Shown here: positions 1-8,390 of the stretch, piece after piece
How the letters are laid out: each line of letters starts with the position of its first letter
How positions within the stretch are numbered: the stretch's first letter is position 1
DNA from: an uncultured Clostridia bacterium
GTDB lineage: Bacteria > Bacillota > Clostridia > TANB77 > CAG-508
NCBI GenBank assembly: GCA_948560265.1
Contig: CAOXTD010000002.1
Span: 129,230 to 193,229, forward strand
Length of the DNA: 64,000 nt
Reading direction: 5' to 3'
Notes under the pieces: generated by a model
What the model was told of the DNA's origin: nothing
What the model saw: the letters and a program-made list of their open reading frames with translations, nothing else
Databases searched by the model: none
Translations under genes and position numbers: made by a program

Positions 1-8
1 CTTTTTTT

Positions 9-1250
9 ATGGTACAAAGAAAAATAAAAGAAATATTTATCATTTTAGTATGTTTTAGTTTTTTATTCTATGTATTACCAACTACATCTCAAGCATTTGG
101 TCCGTCAGATGATGTCCTTTATGAAGGAATAGATGTCAGTAACTATCAAGGTGAAATTGATTTCAAGAAAGTGAAAGAAGCTGGCATTCAAGTAGTATAT
201 ATTAAAGCAAGCGAAGGCACCTATTACATAGACCCATATTTAGAAAGAAACTATCAAAAAGCAAAAGAAAATGGCTTAAAAGTTGGGCTATACCATTATG
301 TTGTAGCAAGAACAGAAGAAGAAGCAAAAAGAGAAGCAAGATTTTTTGTAGCACGAGCCTCAGGAAAAGACTTAGATTGCAAGTTAGCCATGGATTTTGA
401 AACATTTGGAAGTCTAAATAAAACAGAAATTAATAAAATAGGAATTACATTTTTAAGAGAAGTAGAGAGACTAAGCGGAAAACAAGCAATTTTATATAGT
501 AATGCATACACAGCAAGTAATATATGGTCAGGTGAAAACACGAAATATCCTTTATGGGTAGCAGAATATGGAGCAGAGCGACCAAGCAATAGTGGTACTT
601 GGAAGAGTTGGGCAGGGTGGCAATATGCTGATAATGGAAGAATAAATGGAATTAGGGGATATGTGGATAGAGATAAATTCACAAAAGAAGTATTCTTAGG
701 CGACAACTCTACCATTCCACCAGTAGATCCGCCAGATGATGGAGGAGGAAATGAGCCAACGCCAGAAAAAACAAAAAAGATTACCATTAAGTGGGGAGAT
801 ACTTTATCAGAACTTGCTGTAAAATACAATACTACAGTATCAGAATTAGTCAAGCTAAATAATATTGCAAATCCAAATCTCATTTATGCAGGTAATACCT
901 TAATTGTACCAGTGAAAAATACAGGTGGAAGTTCTGGAGGAATAGAAATATATACCATACAAAAAGGGGATACTTTATCCCATATTGCACAAAGATATAA
1001 TACAACAGTCCAACAAATAGCATCAGACAACAATATTCAAAACATTCACTTAATTCATTCTGGACAAAAACTACAAATACGAACTAGCTGTTACGGTGAT
1101 TGTGGACATAGACTTTATACTGTTAGAAAAGGAGACACATTATGGAGCATCGCAAGAAGATTTAACACAAGTATTGCCAATATTGTAAGAATTAATCATA
1201 TCCAAAATCCAAACCGAATTCACCCAGGGCAAATGTTTAGAATAAGGTAG
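9..1250 (+). CDS. Secreted GH25 lysozyme with three LysM repeats
   Basis: This protein (413 aa) probably cleaves the glycan backbone of peptidoglycan outside the cell. A hydrophobic signal segment covers residues 8-28. It is followed by a GH25 (Lyz-like) domain at about 37-230, with the family's opening GIDVSNYQG, the middle DFE and a late WQYADNG. A proline/glycine linker leads into three LysM modules at about 255-300, 315-357 and 370-413, each with the KGDTL or WGDTL signature. The LysM modules should hold the enzyme on the wall. The start ATG lies 9 bases into the window, so the promoter is not visible and a longer N-terminus cannot be excluded, although the signal peptide argues this is the true start. 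It appears monocistronic, with 61 bases before the next gene. Confidence 0.9.
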   Translation: MVQRKIKEIFIILVCFSFLFYVLPTTSQAFGPSDDVLYEGIDVSNYQGEIDFKKVKEAGIQVVYIKASEGTYYIDPYLERNYQKAKENGLKVGLYHYVVARTEEEAKREARFFVARASGKDLDCKLAMDFETFGSLNKTEINKIGITFLREVERLSGKQAILYSNAYTASNIWSGENTKYPLWVAEYGAERPSNSGTWKSWAGWQYADNGRINGIRGYVDRDKFTKEVFLGDNSTIPPVDPPDDGGGNEPTPEKTKKITIKWGDTLSELAVKYNTTVSELVKLNNIANPNLIYAGNTLIVPVKNTGGSSGGIEIYTIQKGDTLSHIAQRYNTTVQQIASDNNIQNIHLIHSGQKLQIRTSCYGDCGHRLYTVRKGDTLWSIARRFNTSIANIVRINHIQNPNRIHPGQMFRIR

Positions 1251-1311
1251 CACAAAATTATGTAACCTTTCATAAAATACAATATGATGAATTTAAAACT
1301 AGGAGGTACTT

Positions 1312-2055
1312 ATGAAAGAAGTATTAAAACTAAAGAAAGTAAGCAAAAGGTACCAAGCGAAAAATGGAGAAGTAGAAGCTTTATCTAATATCAGTTTTTC
1401 CGTTAAAGAAGGAGAATTTGTCAGCATTATTGGCCCAAGTGGATGTGGAAAATCAACACTCCTTTCCATTATTGCAGGATTAGAACCGAAAACAGAAGGG
1501 GATATCCAAATAGATGGAAACACAGGGTATATGCTTCAAAAAGATAGTTTATTAGAATGGAGAAGCATTTATGACAATGTTTTATTTGGCTTAGAAATAG
1601 GTCATAAGAAAACAAAAGAAAATGAAGCATATGTATTAGAACTACTCAAAAAATATGGACTCTATGAATTCAAGGACAAATATCCAACCCAACTTTCAGG
1701 AGGAATGAGGCAAAGAGCAGCACTCATTAGAACACTTGCTATCAAGCCGAATATACTATTGTTAGACGAAGCCTTTTCCGCATTAGATTATCAAACTAGA
1801 ATTATGGTTACCAATGATATCTTTCAAATATTGAAAAATGAAAATATAACAGCTGTCATAGTAACACACGACATATCAGAAGCAATCAGTATGTCAGACA
1901 GAGTAGTAGTGCTATCGAAAAGACCAGCAACAGTTAAAAGCATACACAATATTGAATTTGAAATGGATAACAGAAACCCTATCAACTGTAGAGAAAGCCC
2001 TAAATTTAGCAAATACTTTGACACAATATGGAAGGAGCTAGATGTACATGCGTGA
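1312..2055 (+). CDS. ABC transporter ATP-binding protein (SsuB/TauB/ThiZ type)
   Basis: This is the ATPase of an importer made with the next two genes. Visible motifs are Walker A (GPSGCGKST, about residues 42-50), the Q-loop in MLQKDSLLEW, the ABC signature LSGGMRQR (about 128-135), Walker B (ILLLDEAFSALD) and the switch histidine in VTHDISEA. The 247-aa length is normal for the nitrate/sulfonate/taurine/thiamine-precursor group. The start is fixed by an excellent SD, AGGAGG, eight bases upstream. The 3' end overlaps the permease start by 14 bases, which points to translational coupling. The substrate cannot be read from the ATPase. Confidence 0.9.
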   Translation: MKEVLKLKKVSKRYQAKNGEVEALSNISFSVKEGEFVSIIGPSGCGKSTLLSIIAGLEPKTEGDIQIDGNTGYMLQKDSLLEWRSIYDNVLFGLEIGHKKTKENEAYVLELLKKYGLYEFKDKYPTQLSGGMRQRAALIRTLAIKPNILLLDEAFSALDYQTRIMVTNDIFQILKNENITAVIVTHDISEAISMSDRVVVLSKRPATVKSIHNIEFEMDNRNPINCRESPKFSKYFDTIWKELDVHA

Positions 2056-2860
2056 AAAAAACATATCAGAAGATAGAAAAAAATACTTAAGAAAAGTAAA
2101 AAAAGGAAAAATAGCAGTAATTGTTACCCAATTACTCATTCTACTCCTATTTATAATAGGGTGGGAAATCCTTGCAAATCAAGGAATAATCGACAGTTTC
2201 ATCACAAGCCAACCTTCTAGAATTTTAAACACATTTTTAAATTTATCATCCAATGGCTTATTAGAACATTTAGGAGTAACTTTAACCGAAACCTTAATTG
2301 GCTTTATTTCTGGTGTTCTCTTAGGAATTGCTATTGCCATTTGCTTATGGTGGTCCCCTTTTCTATCAAAGGTGTCAGAACCATATTTAGTAGTATTAAA
2401 TAGCTTACCAAAAGTAGCACTTGGTCCAGTTATTATTATCTGGGTAGGAGCAGGAATGGGAGCTATTATTACAATGGGGCTCGCAATTTCTTTAATCGTA
2501 ACCGTGTTGGAAATTTTAAATGGCTTTTTAAATACAGACAAAGAATTAATCAAAATGGCACAAACTTTTGGAGCAAGCAAGCTTCAAATTTTAACCAAAA
2601 TTGTTATTCCTGCTAATATTACCACCTTTTTTAACTCATTAAAAGTTAACATTGGTTTATCATTAGTAGGAGTAATTACAGGAGAATTCCTAGTATCTAA
2701 AGCAGGTTTAGGATACCTAATTGTCTATGGTGGTCAGGTATTCCAACTAGACCTAGTTATGACAGGTGTGATTATTCTAGCCATTATGGCTGCTGTTATT
2801 TATGAAGCAATTATACTTCTAGAAAAATTTGTGATGAAGAAAATGTCAAAGAGAGGATGA
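2042..2860 (+). CDS. ABC transporter permease (SsuC/TauC-like)
   Basis: This inner-membrane permease of 272 aa has about six transmembrane segments, beginning at residues 26-46. The EAA-loop region that contacts the ATPase is visible as AQTFGASKLQILTKIVIP (about 178-195). It belongs to the BPD_transp_1 family used by taurine, sulfonate, nitrate and HMP/thiamine-precursor importers. ATG 2042 lies five bases after AAGGAG; ATG 2048 is an equally plausible start two codons on. The gene overlaps the ATPase upstream and shares an ATGA overlap with the binding protein downstream, so the three form one operon. Confidence 0.88.
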   Translation: MYMREKNISEDRKKYLRKVKKGKIAVIVTQLLILLLFIIGWEILANQGIIDSFITSQPSRILNTFLNLSSNGLLEHLGVTLTETLIGFISGVLLGIAIAICLWWSPFLSKVSEPYLVVLNSLPKVALGPVIIIWVGAGMGAIITMGLAISLIVTVLEILNGFLNTDKELIKMAQTFGASKLQILTKIVIPANITTFFNSLKVNIGLSLVGVITGEFLVSKAGLGYLIVYGGQVFQLDLVMTGVIILAIMAAVIYEAIILLEKFVMKKMSKRG

Positions 2861-3882
2861 AAAACTTGAAAAAATATTTAATTACTATTTTAGTTATTGC
2901 AGTAGTAGCAGTTGTAATGACAACTTGTATACTATTGAATAAAAAGGAAGAAACAGTAGATTTAAAAACAATTCGTGTAAATGAAGTAACACGTTCTGTA
3001 TTCTATGCTCCACAATATGTAGCTATTAATAATGGTTACTTTGAAGAAGAGGGGCTAAAAATAGAATTAACAACTGGTCAAGGTGCTGACAAGGTAATGA
3101 CAGCAGTATTAGCAGGTCAAAGTGATATAGGATTTGCTGGACCAGAAGCTTCTATTTATGTATATAACGAAGGAAAAGAAGATTATACACAAGTATTTGC
3201 ACAAATGACACAAAAAGATGGCTCCTTCTTAGTAAGTAAAGAGAAAACAGACAAATTTAGTTGGCAAGACTTAAAAGGAAAAACCGTTATTCCAGGAAGA
3301 AAAGGCGGAGTTCCTTATATGACTTTTGAATATGTACTTAAGAAAAATGGGTTAAATCCACAAAAAGATTTAGTATTAGACGACAGTATTAAATTCGACT
3401 TAATGGCAGGAGCATTTGCAGGTGGAGACGCAGAATATGTAACTCTATTTGAACCAACAGCATCCATGACAGAAGCAGCAGGAAAAGGTTATGTAGTAGC
3501 ATCAGTAGGAGAGGCATCAGGAGAAATTCCATATACAGCCTATTTCGCAAAGAAAAGCTATATGGAACAAAATCCAGAAGTCATCCAAGGATTTACAAAT
3601 GCCATTTATAAAGGAGAAAAATGGGTAAAAGAACATACGGCAGCAGAAATTGTAGAAGTGATTAAAGACTTTTTCCCAGATACAGATGTAAAAATGCTTG
3701 AAGCAGCTGTTCAAAGCTATATGGACATTGACGCTTGGAAAAGCGATCCTATTTTAAAGAAAGAATCTTTTGATTTACTACAAACAGTTATGAAAGAAGC
3801 AGGAGAATTAGAAAAAGAAGGAGACTATGACAAAATAGTTAATAATAGTTATGCAGAAAAGGCAATTAAAGAAGTAAAATAG
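2857..3882 (+). CDS. ABC transporter substrate-binding protein (NMT1/THI5-like)
   Basis: This extracellular solute-binding protein (341 aa) has an N-terminal membrane anchor or signal at residues 7-27. It lacks an evident lipobox cleavage context despite a TTC at about residue 23. The core is typical of the NMT1/SsuA-like family: VNEVTRSVFYAPQYVAINNGYFEEEGL, then the turn GQGADKVMTAVLAGQSDIGFAGPE. These proteins bind small organics such as aliphatic sulfonates, taurine or pyrimidine precursors. No neighbouring catabolic gene decides between them. The start codon overlaps the permease stop (ATGA). Confidence 0.87.
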   Translation: MKNLKKYLITILVIAVVAVVMTTCILLNKKEETVDLKTIRVNEVTRSVFYAPQYVAINNGYFEEEGLKIELTTGQGADKVMTAVLAGQSDIGFAGPEASIYVYNEGKEDYTQVFAQMTQKDGSFLVSKEKTDKFSWQDLKGKTVIPGRKGGVPYMTFEYVLKKNGLNPQKDLVLDDSIKFDLMAGAFAGGDAEYVTLFEPTASMTEAAGKGYVVASVGEASGEIPYTAYFAKKSYMEQNPEVIQGFTNAIYKGEKWVKEHTAAEIVEVIKDFFPDTDVKMLEAAVQSYMDIDAWKSDPILKKESFDLLQTVMKEAGELEKEGDYDKIVNNSYAEKAIKEVK

Positions 3883-3892
3883 GAAATTATAG

Positions 3893-3940
3893 TTCGTCGA
3901 CCTATGATAGTGCAAAAACACTGGGAGGTCGACGAATTTT
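3893..3940 (+). terminator. Rho-independent terminator after the ABC operon
   Basis: An 11-bp perfect inverted repeat (TTCGTCGACCT at 3893-3903 and its complement at 3926-3936) is followed by TTTT. It stands 10 bases past the stop of the binding-protein gene. The stem is unusually GC-rich for the region. Confidence 0.8.
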
Positions 3941-4146
3941 CAAATGTGCCTGTGGAGAGCATTTTAGGAAGAAGTTAGAATTTTTATATATTAGAGTTTA
4001 AATTCACATTATGAAAAAATACTAGAGGACGTAAAAGAATTTCAATTTAAATATATTAGAACCAAAACTTAGAAAATACAGAATCTTTAGTGCTAAAAGA
4101 ATAATATATTTAATAAAAAAACACTGGAAAATTTCTAACAAATTTC
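3941..4146. other. AT-rich intergenic stretch, no gene seen
   Basis: The space between the ABC operon and nrdD (about 350 bases in total) holds the terminator above and the promoter below. In between I see no open frame with an SD, no tRNA fold and no clear repeat. An NrdR box pair was looked for and not recognised. Confidence 0.5.
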
Positions 4147-4175
4147 TTGCAATTTCGACTAAAGAAAATTATAAT
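4147..4175 (+). promoter_or_regulatory. Putative sigma-A promoter of nrdD
   Basis: TTGCAA and TATAAT are separated by 17 bases and lie about 60 bases upstream of the nrdD start. Confidence 0.55.
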
Positions 4176-4236
4176 AAAGATATCAAAAAGAGAGAAAGTC
4201 CCAAAACAAAAATAAAAAAATAAGGGGAAATAAAAT

Positions 4237-6408
4237 TTGCAAGTAATCAAAAGAGATGGAAGAGTAGTTGAATTTAATATAGAAAGAATAGTTAAGGCGG
4301 TAACAAAAGCTATGGCGCAAACACCAGAAGGAATAGATATCGACTTAGCTAACAAAATAGCGATATCTGTACAAAAACAATTTGAAGACAAGCCACAAAC
4401 TACGGTTTATGAAATTCAAGACGCTGTAGAAAAAAAGCTAATGGCATCTTCTAGAAAAGAAGTAGCTCAAAGTTATATTACATATCGCTATAACCGAGAT
4501 GTAGCAAGAAAATCCAAAACAAAAGAAGTATTTTTAGATATCATTAGTGCCAAAGCAAATGAAGGAAAGAAAGAGACATTCAGTAGAAATACAGATACTC
4601 CTACTGGTATGATGATGAAATTTGCATCAGAAACAACAAAGCCATTTGTAGATGACTTTTTATTATCTCGCGAAGCAAGAGAAGCAGTAAAAAATAATTA
4701 CATTTTTGTTCATAACGAAGACTATTACCCAACTAAATCTTTAACTTGTCTACAACACCCCCTAAACAAAATATTAGAAAATGGATTTAATATAGGAACA
4801 AGTAGTTCAAGACCAGCGCAAAGAATTGAAGCAGCATGTGCACTGGCATTTATCACTATGGGAATCGTTCAAAACGAAATGCATGGGGGACAAGCTATAC
4901 CAGCATTTGACTATTATTTAGCACCATATGTTAAAATGACTTTCTGCGAAGAAGTAGAAAAAATTGCAAATTTATTAGGAAAGGATTTATCAGACCTATT
5001 AGATTATCAACCAGAAGAATATATTACTAAAGATTTAAATAAATTAACAGGAAAACAAAGAGACTTACAAGCAGCAATTAATAATACAGTATTTCGTGTA
5101 CATCAAGCAATAGAGGGTTTTATTCATAATATGAACACTATCCATTCAAAAGGTGGAAATCAGGTAGTAGATAGTAGTATTAATTATGGAACAGACACTT
5201 CTCCAGAAGGAAGATGTATCATTAGGGAATTGTTACTCTCTACAGAGCAAGGGATAGGCAACCAAGAAACACCAACTTATCCAACTCAAATTTGGAAGAA
5301 AAAGAGAGGAATTAATTATTTACCACAAGATAAAAACTATGATTTATATCAATTAGCCTGCCAAATTGCAAGTAAACGCTACATGCCAAACTTTTTAAAC
5401 TTAGACGCGAGTTTTAATCAAAACGAAAATTGGCAAGAGAAAGACAACAACAGATATCAATACGAATGTGCAGTCATGAGAGGGAGAACAAGAGTATTTG
5501 AAAATAGACATGGTGAAAAGACAGCTATAGGAAGAGGAAATCTTTCTTACACAACAATTAATTTACCAAAAATTGCCATAAAATCAGCCATAGAGGCACA
5601 AGGAAAATTAGGAGTTTCCTTTGAACTAGGAAAAGTGGAAAACAAAGTAATACCAGATTCTTACAATAAGACTGTAAAAAAGATTTTTATACAAAAATTA
5701 GAAGAATATGCAGAAATAGCAGGAAAGCAATTATACGAAAGATACAATTTCCAATGTACAGCAATTGCTAAACAATTTCCTCTTCTTATGTCAGGGCTAT
5801 GGCAAGAAAGTGAAAAATTGAAAGCATTCGACAAAACTGCCGCTGTTTTAAAACATGGAACTTTAAGTATCGGCTATATAGGACTAGCAGAATGCCTAAC
5901 TGCATTGACAGGAAAACACCATGGAGAAACGAAAGAAGCCCAAGAACTAGGCATAGAAATAATTACAGATTTAGAAGAAATAGCAATGCAACTATCAGAA
6001 AAATATAACTTAAATTATAATATACTTGCTACTTCACATTCAAAATTACAAGAAAAGTTTTTAAAAAGAGATCAAAATAAATTTGGAATGATTATAGGAG
6101 TAACAGATAAAGAAGCATATACCAATGGAAATTCCTTACCAGCAGATTATAATGGAACACTAGAAGAAAAAGCTAAAATAGAAGGGCCATATCATAAGCT
6201 AACCAAAGGAGGAAATAAGTTTTGGGCAATAATGGAAGCACAAGACATAGAAAATCCAGAAAGCTTACAGAAATTAGCAAATATAATAGAACAATATGAT
6301 ATCGGTTATACTAGCGTTCAAGTAAAGAAAATCAAATGCTCACATTGTGGCTATGAAAGTACTAATTTTCAACTAGAAAATTGCCCGAAATGTGGAAGCA
6401 ATCTCTAA
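4237..6408 (+). CDS. nrdD: Anaerobic (class III) ribonucleoside-triphosphate reductase lacking the glycyl-radical tail
   Basis: NrdD reduces ribonucleoside triphosphates to dNTPs without oxygen. Residues 1-90 are an ATP-cone (MQVIKRDGRVVEF opening), and the large barrel follows with family blocks such as SLTCLQHPLNKIL and MGIVQNEMHGGQ. The C-terminus carries the zinc ribbon, CSHCGY and CPKCGS, at about 701-722. The protein then stops. Canonical NrdD continues for roughly 25-40 residues with the glycyl-radical segment (RxTGYL-type), and none is encoded in any frame after 6408. The start is TTG at 4237, with AAGGGGA upstream and the family-typical first residues. No nrdG activase lies next to it. 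Either the radical domain is supplied by another gene or this copy is impaired. Confidence 0.9.
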   Translation: MQVIKRDGRVVEFNIERIVKAVTKAMAQTPEGIDIDLANKIAISVQKQFEDKPQTTVYEIQDAVEKKLMASSRKEVAQSYITYRYNRDVARKSKTKEVFLDIISAKANEGKKETFSRNTDTPTGMMMKFASETTKPFVDDFLLSREAREAVKNNYIFVHNEDYYPTKSLTCLQHPLNKILENGFNIGTSSSRPAQRIEAACALAFITMGIVQNEMHGGQAIPAFDYYLAPYVKMTFCEEVEKIANLLGKDLSDLLDYQPEEYITKDLNKLTGKQRDLQAAINNTVFRVHQAIEGFIHNMNTIHSKGGNQVVDSSINYGTDTSPEGRCIIRELLLSTEQGIGNQETPTYPTQIWKKKRGINYLPQDKNYDLYQLACQIASKRYMPNFLNLDASFNQNENWQEKDNNRYQYECAVMRGRTRVFENRHGEKTAIGRGNLSYTTINLPKIAIKSAIEAQGKLGVSFELGKVENKVIPDSYNKTVKKIFIQKLEEYAEIAGKQLYERYNFQCTAIAKQFPLLMSGLWQESEKLKAFDKTAAVLKHGTLSIGYIGLAECLTALTGKHHGETKEAQELGIEIITDLEEIAMQLSEKYNLNYNILATSHSKLQEKFLKRDQNKFGMIIGVTDKEAYTNGNSLPADYNGTLEEKAKIEGPYHKLTKGGNKFWAIMEAQDIENPESLQKLANIIEQYDIGYTSVQVKKIKCSHCGYESTNFQLENCPKCGSNL

Positions 6409-6461
6409 TTTCATAAAAAATTATAATCTATAATTTAAAATAAAAATGGGAGGAAAAAAGA

Positions 6462-7409
6462 ATGAATCAAATTAAAGTTTTTGCTTGTCCAACAGCTGAA
6501 GAATTTACAAAAGAAGTTTGTGAAAGTCTAGGATTACCAATGGGAAAGATAGAGTGTTACAAATTTGCGAATGATAACAATTTTGTACAATACAAAGAGA
6601 CTGTCAGAGAACAAGATATTTACTTAATTCAAACTACTCAGCCACCAGTTAATGAAAGAATTATGGAACTACTCATCATGGTAGATGCTGCTAAAAGAGC
6701 ATCAGCAGGAAGAATTAATGTAGTATTACCATATTTTATCTACTCTAGATCAGATAAAAAGGATCAGCCACGTATACCAGTAACAGCAAGACTATTGGCA
6801 GAATTATTAGAAGCAGCAGGAGTAGACAGAGTAATCACATGTGACTTGCACAATCCAGCCATTCAAGCATACTTTAATATTCCTTGTGATCGTTTAACAG
6901 GACAACATTTGTTACAATCTTATTTTGATGCTAAAAATATTGAAAACAAAGTGGTTATTGCAACAGACGCAGGAAGTTCTAAAAAAGCCTATAAATATTC
7001 TACATATTTCAAATGTCCAATGGCTCTTATTGACAAAAGGAGAGCAGGAAATGATGATAAAGCAGTCGCAGCCAATATTATAGGAGAGGTAAAAGACCAA
7101 ACAGCTCTTATCTTTGATGATGAAGTTAGCACAGCAGGAACTATGGTAGAGGCAGCAAGAATTTTAAAAGAAAATGGAGCAAACGAAATTTATGCAGCTT
7201 GTACGCATGGAATCTTATGTGGACCAGCAATTGAAAGAATACAAAACTCACCAATCAAAGAATTAGTAATAACCAATACAGTACCATTAACAGAGAAGAA
7301 ACAAATAGAAAAGATAAAAGTATTGTCTATAGCGCCATTATTTGCAGAAGCAATCAAAAGGATAAACGAAGCAAAACCATTAGGAGATTTATTTGAATTT
7401 GATAAATAA
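6462..7409 (+). CDS. prs: Ribose-phosphate pyrophosphokinase
   Basis: This enzyme makes PRPP from ribose 5-phosphate and ATP for nucleotide, histidine and tryptophan synthesis. At 315 aa it matches family length. Visible blocks are LPYFIYSRSDKKDQPR (the ATP/R5P loop), the CDLHNP motif, and the PRPP-binding loop as IFDDEVSTAGTM (about 217-228), a variant of the usual VDDxxDTAGT. Another departure is VIATDAGSSKKA where most enzymes have a SPDxGGxxRA stretch, so this is a divergent subtype. The ATG follows GGGAGGAAAAAAG at good spacing. It follows nrdD by 53 bases and may be co-transcribed with it, which would pair PRPP and dNTP supply. Confidence 0.9.
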   Translation: MNQIKVFACPTAEEFTKEVCESLGLPMGKIECYKFANDNNFVQYKETVREQDIYLIQTTQPPVNERIMELLIMVDAAKRASAGRINVVLPYFIYSRSDKKDQPRIPVTARLLAELLEAAGVDRVITCDLHNPAIQAYFNIPCDRLTGQHLLQSYFDAKNIENKVVIATDAGSSKKAYKYSTYFKCPMALIDKRRAGNDDKAVAANIIGEVKDQTALIFDDEVSTAGTMVEAARILKENGANEIYAACTHGILCGPAIERIQNSPIKELVITNTVPLTEKKQIEKIKVLSIAPLFAEAIKRINEAKPLGDLFEFDK

Positions 7410-7423
7410 AGCTAGACAACCTA

Positions 7424-7452
7424 TTGACAAAATTCATGGATAAAGGTATAAT
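7424..7452 (+). promoter_or_regulatory. Strong sigma-A promoter of rpsU
   Basis: TTGACA and TATAAT match consensus exactly with a 17-base spacer, about 90 bases upstream of the S21 start. Confidence 0.85.
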
Positions 7453-7539
7453 ATGTAACGTACGAAAGTTTAAAAATATCGTGCAACAAGAAAATCCCAC
7501 ACGTAAGAGTGTAATTACTGAAGGGAGGGGAATAAAATT

Positions 7540-7710
7540 ATGTCAGAAGTTAAAGTTAATAATGGAAATATAGAAGATGCCTTAAAAAGATTTAAAAGAC
7601 AATGCGCAAGAAATGGAGTATTGCAAGAAGTTAGAAAAAGAGAACATTATGAAAAACCAAGCGTAAAAAGAAAAAAGAAATCAGAGGCAGCTAGAAAAAG
7701 AAAATTCTAA
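7540..7710 (+). CDS. rpsU: 30S ribosomal protein S21
   Basis: This 56-aa basic protein matches S21, which binds the 30S platform near the anti-SD and helps initiation. The recognisable core is DALKRFKRQCARNGVLQEVRKR, and the lysine/arginine-rich tail ends in RKRKF. The ATG at 7540 follows GGGAGGGG. It sits under a consensus promoter and is followed by a terminator and yqeY, a common Firmicute order (rpsU-yqeY). Confidence 0.95.
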   Translation: MSEVKVNNGNIEDALKRFKRQCARNGVLQEVRKREHYEKPSVKRKKKSEAARKRKF

Positions 7711-7722
7711 GAAAAAATGGGA

Positions 7723-7760
7723 GGGTTGAAAGTTAGATAAATAATTTTCAACCCTTTTTT
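7723..7760 (+). terminator. Terminator or attenuator between rpsU and yqeY
   Basis: The stem GGGTTGAAA (7723-7731) pairs with TTTCAACCC (7746-7754) and is followed by six T. Some readthrough into yqeY is likely because no separate promoter is seen before that gene. Confidence 0.75.
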
Positions 7761-7779
7761 GAAAAAAGGAGAGAAAAGT

Positions 7780-8220
7780 ATGCTAAAAGAAAAATTATTA
7801 GAAGACTTAAAAGAATCTATGAAAGACAAAAATGTAACTCGTAAAAATGTAGTGCAAATGGTAAGAGCAGCAGTTTTGCAAGTAGAAAAAGACAAGCAAA
7901 TAGAAGTAACAGATGAACAAATTGTAGAAATTATTGCAAAAGAAGCTAAAAAAAGAAGAGACTCCATACCAGACTATGAAAAAAGTGGAAGAGAAGACTT
8001 ATTAAAACAAATTAATGAAGAGATTGCTATTTTAGAAGAATACTTACCGGAGCAATTATCACAAGAAGAAATAGAACAAAAAGTAAAAGAAATTATACAA
8101 GAAGTAGGTGCTAGTTCTATAAAAGATATGGGAATGGTAATGAAAACAGCAAAAGAAAGATTAGGGCTATCCGCCGATGGAAAAGCAATCAATGATGCAG
8201 CTAAAAAAATGCTAAGTTAA
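7780..8220 (+). CDS. yqeY: GatB/YqeY domain protein
   Basis: This is a 146-aa YqeY-family protein, related to the tail domain of GatB, the tRNA-dependent amidotransferase subunit; its exact role is unsettled. Typical features are the opening LKEKLLEDLKESMKDKN, the RxxVVQM helix, and the C-terminal block VGASSIKDMGMVMKTA followed by GLSADGKAINDAAKKML. I chose ATG 7780 because AAAGGAGAG sits eight bases upstream; a TTG at 7759 would place the SD inside the gene. It probably belongs to the rpsU transcript. Confidence 0.9.
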   Translation: MLKEKLLEDLKESMKDKNVTRKNVVQMVRAAVLQVEKDKQIEVTDEQIVEIIAKEAKKRRDSIPDYEKSGREDLLKQINEEIAILEEYLPEQLSQEEIEQKVKEIIQEVGASSIKDMGMVMKTAKERLGLSADGKAINDAAKKMLS

Positions 8221-8230
8221 TAAAAATGAG

Positions 8231-8263
8231 AAATGTGAAATCAGCAATGATTTTACATTTTTT
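8231..8263 (+). terminator. Terminator after yqeY
   Basis: A 13-bp stem with one G-U pair (8231-8243 with 8248-8260) and a GCAA loop is followed by a T run. Confidence 0.75.
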
Positions 8264-8312
8264 GCATTTAAGAAGAATGTAGAAAATTTACTCTAATTTT
8301 TCATAAATCAAC

Positions 8313-8342
8313 TTGTATAAATTTACAAAAATAGATTATAAT
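8313..8342 (+). promoter_or_regulatory. Putative promoter of the M16 peptidase pair
   Basis: TTGTAT and TATAAT are separated by 18 bases and lie about 50 bases before the first peptidase gene. Confidence 0.55.
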
Positions 8343-8390
8343 GTAAATATGCGTTAGCAAAATCAAAGATAAAAGAAAAGAGGAAAAAAC

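Noticed and set aside
6400..6470. A frameshift that would restore the NrdD glycyl-radical tail
   Set aside because: All three frames after the stop are AT-rich non-coding sequence with no RxTGYL-like peptide.
7453..7539. Riboswitch upstream of rpsU
   Set aside because: The leader is short and shows only weak pairing; nothing matches a known class.
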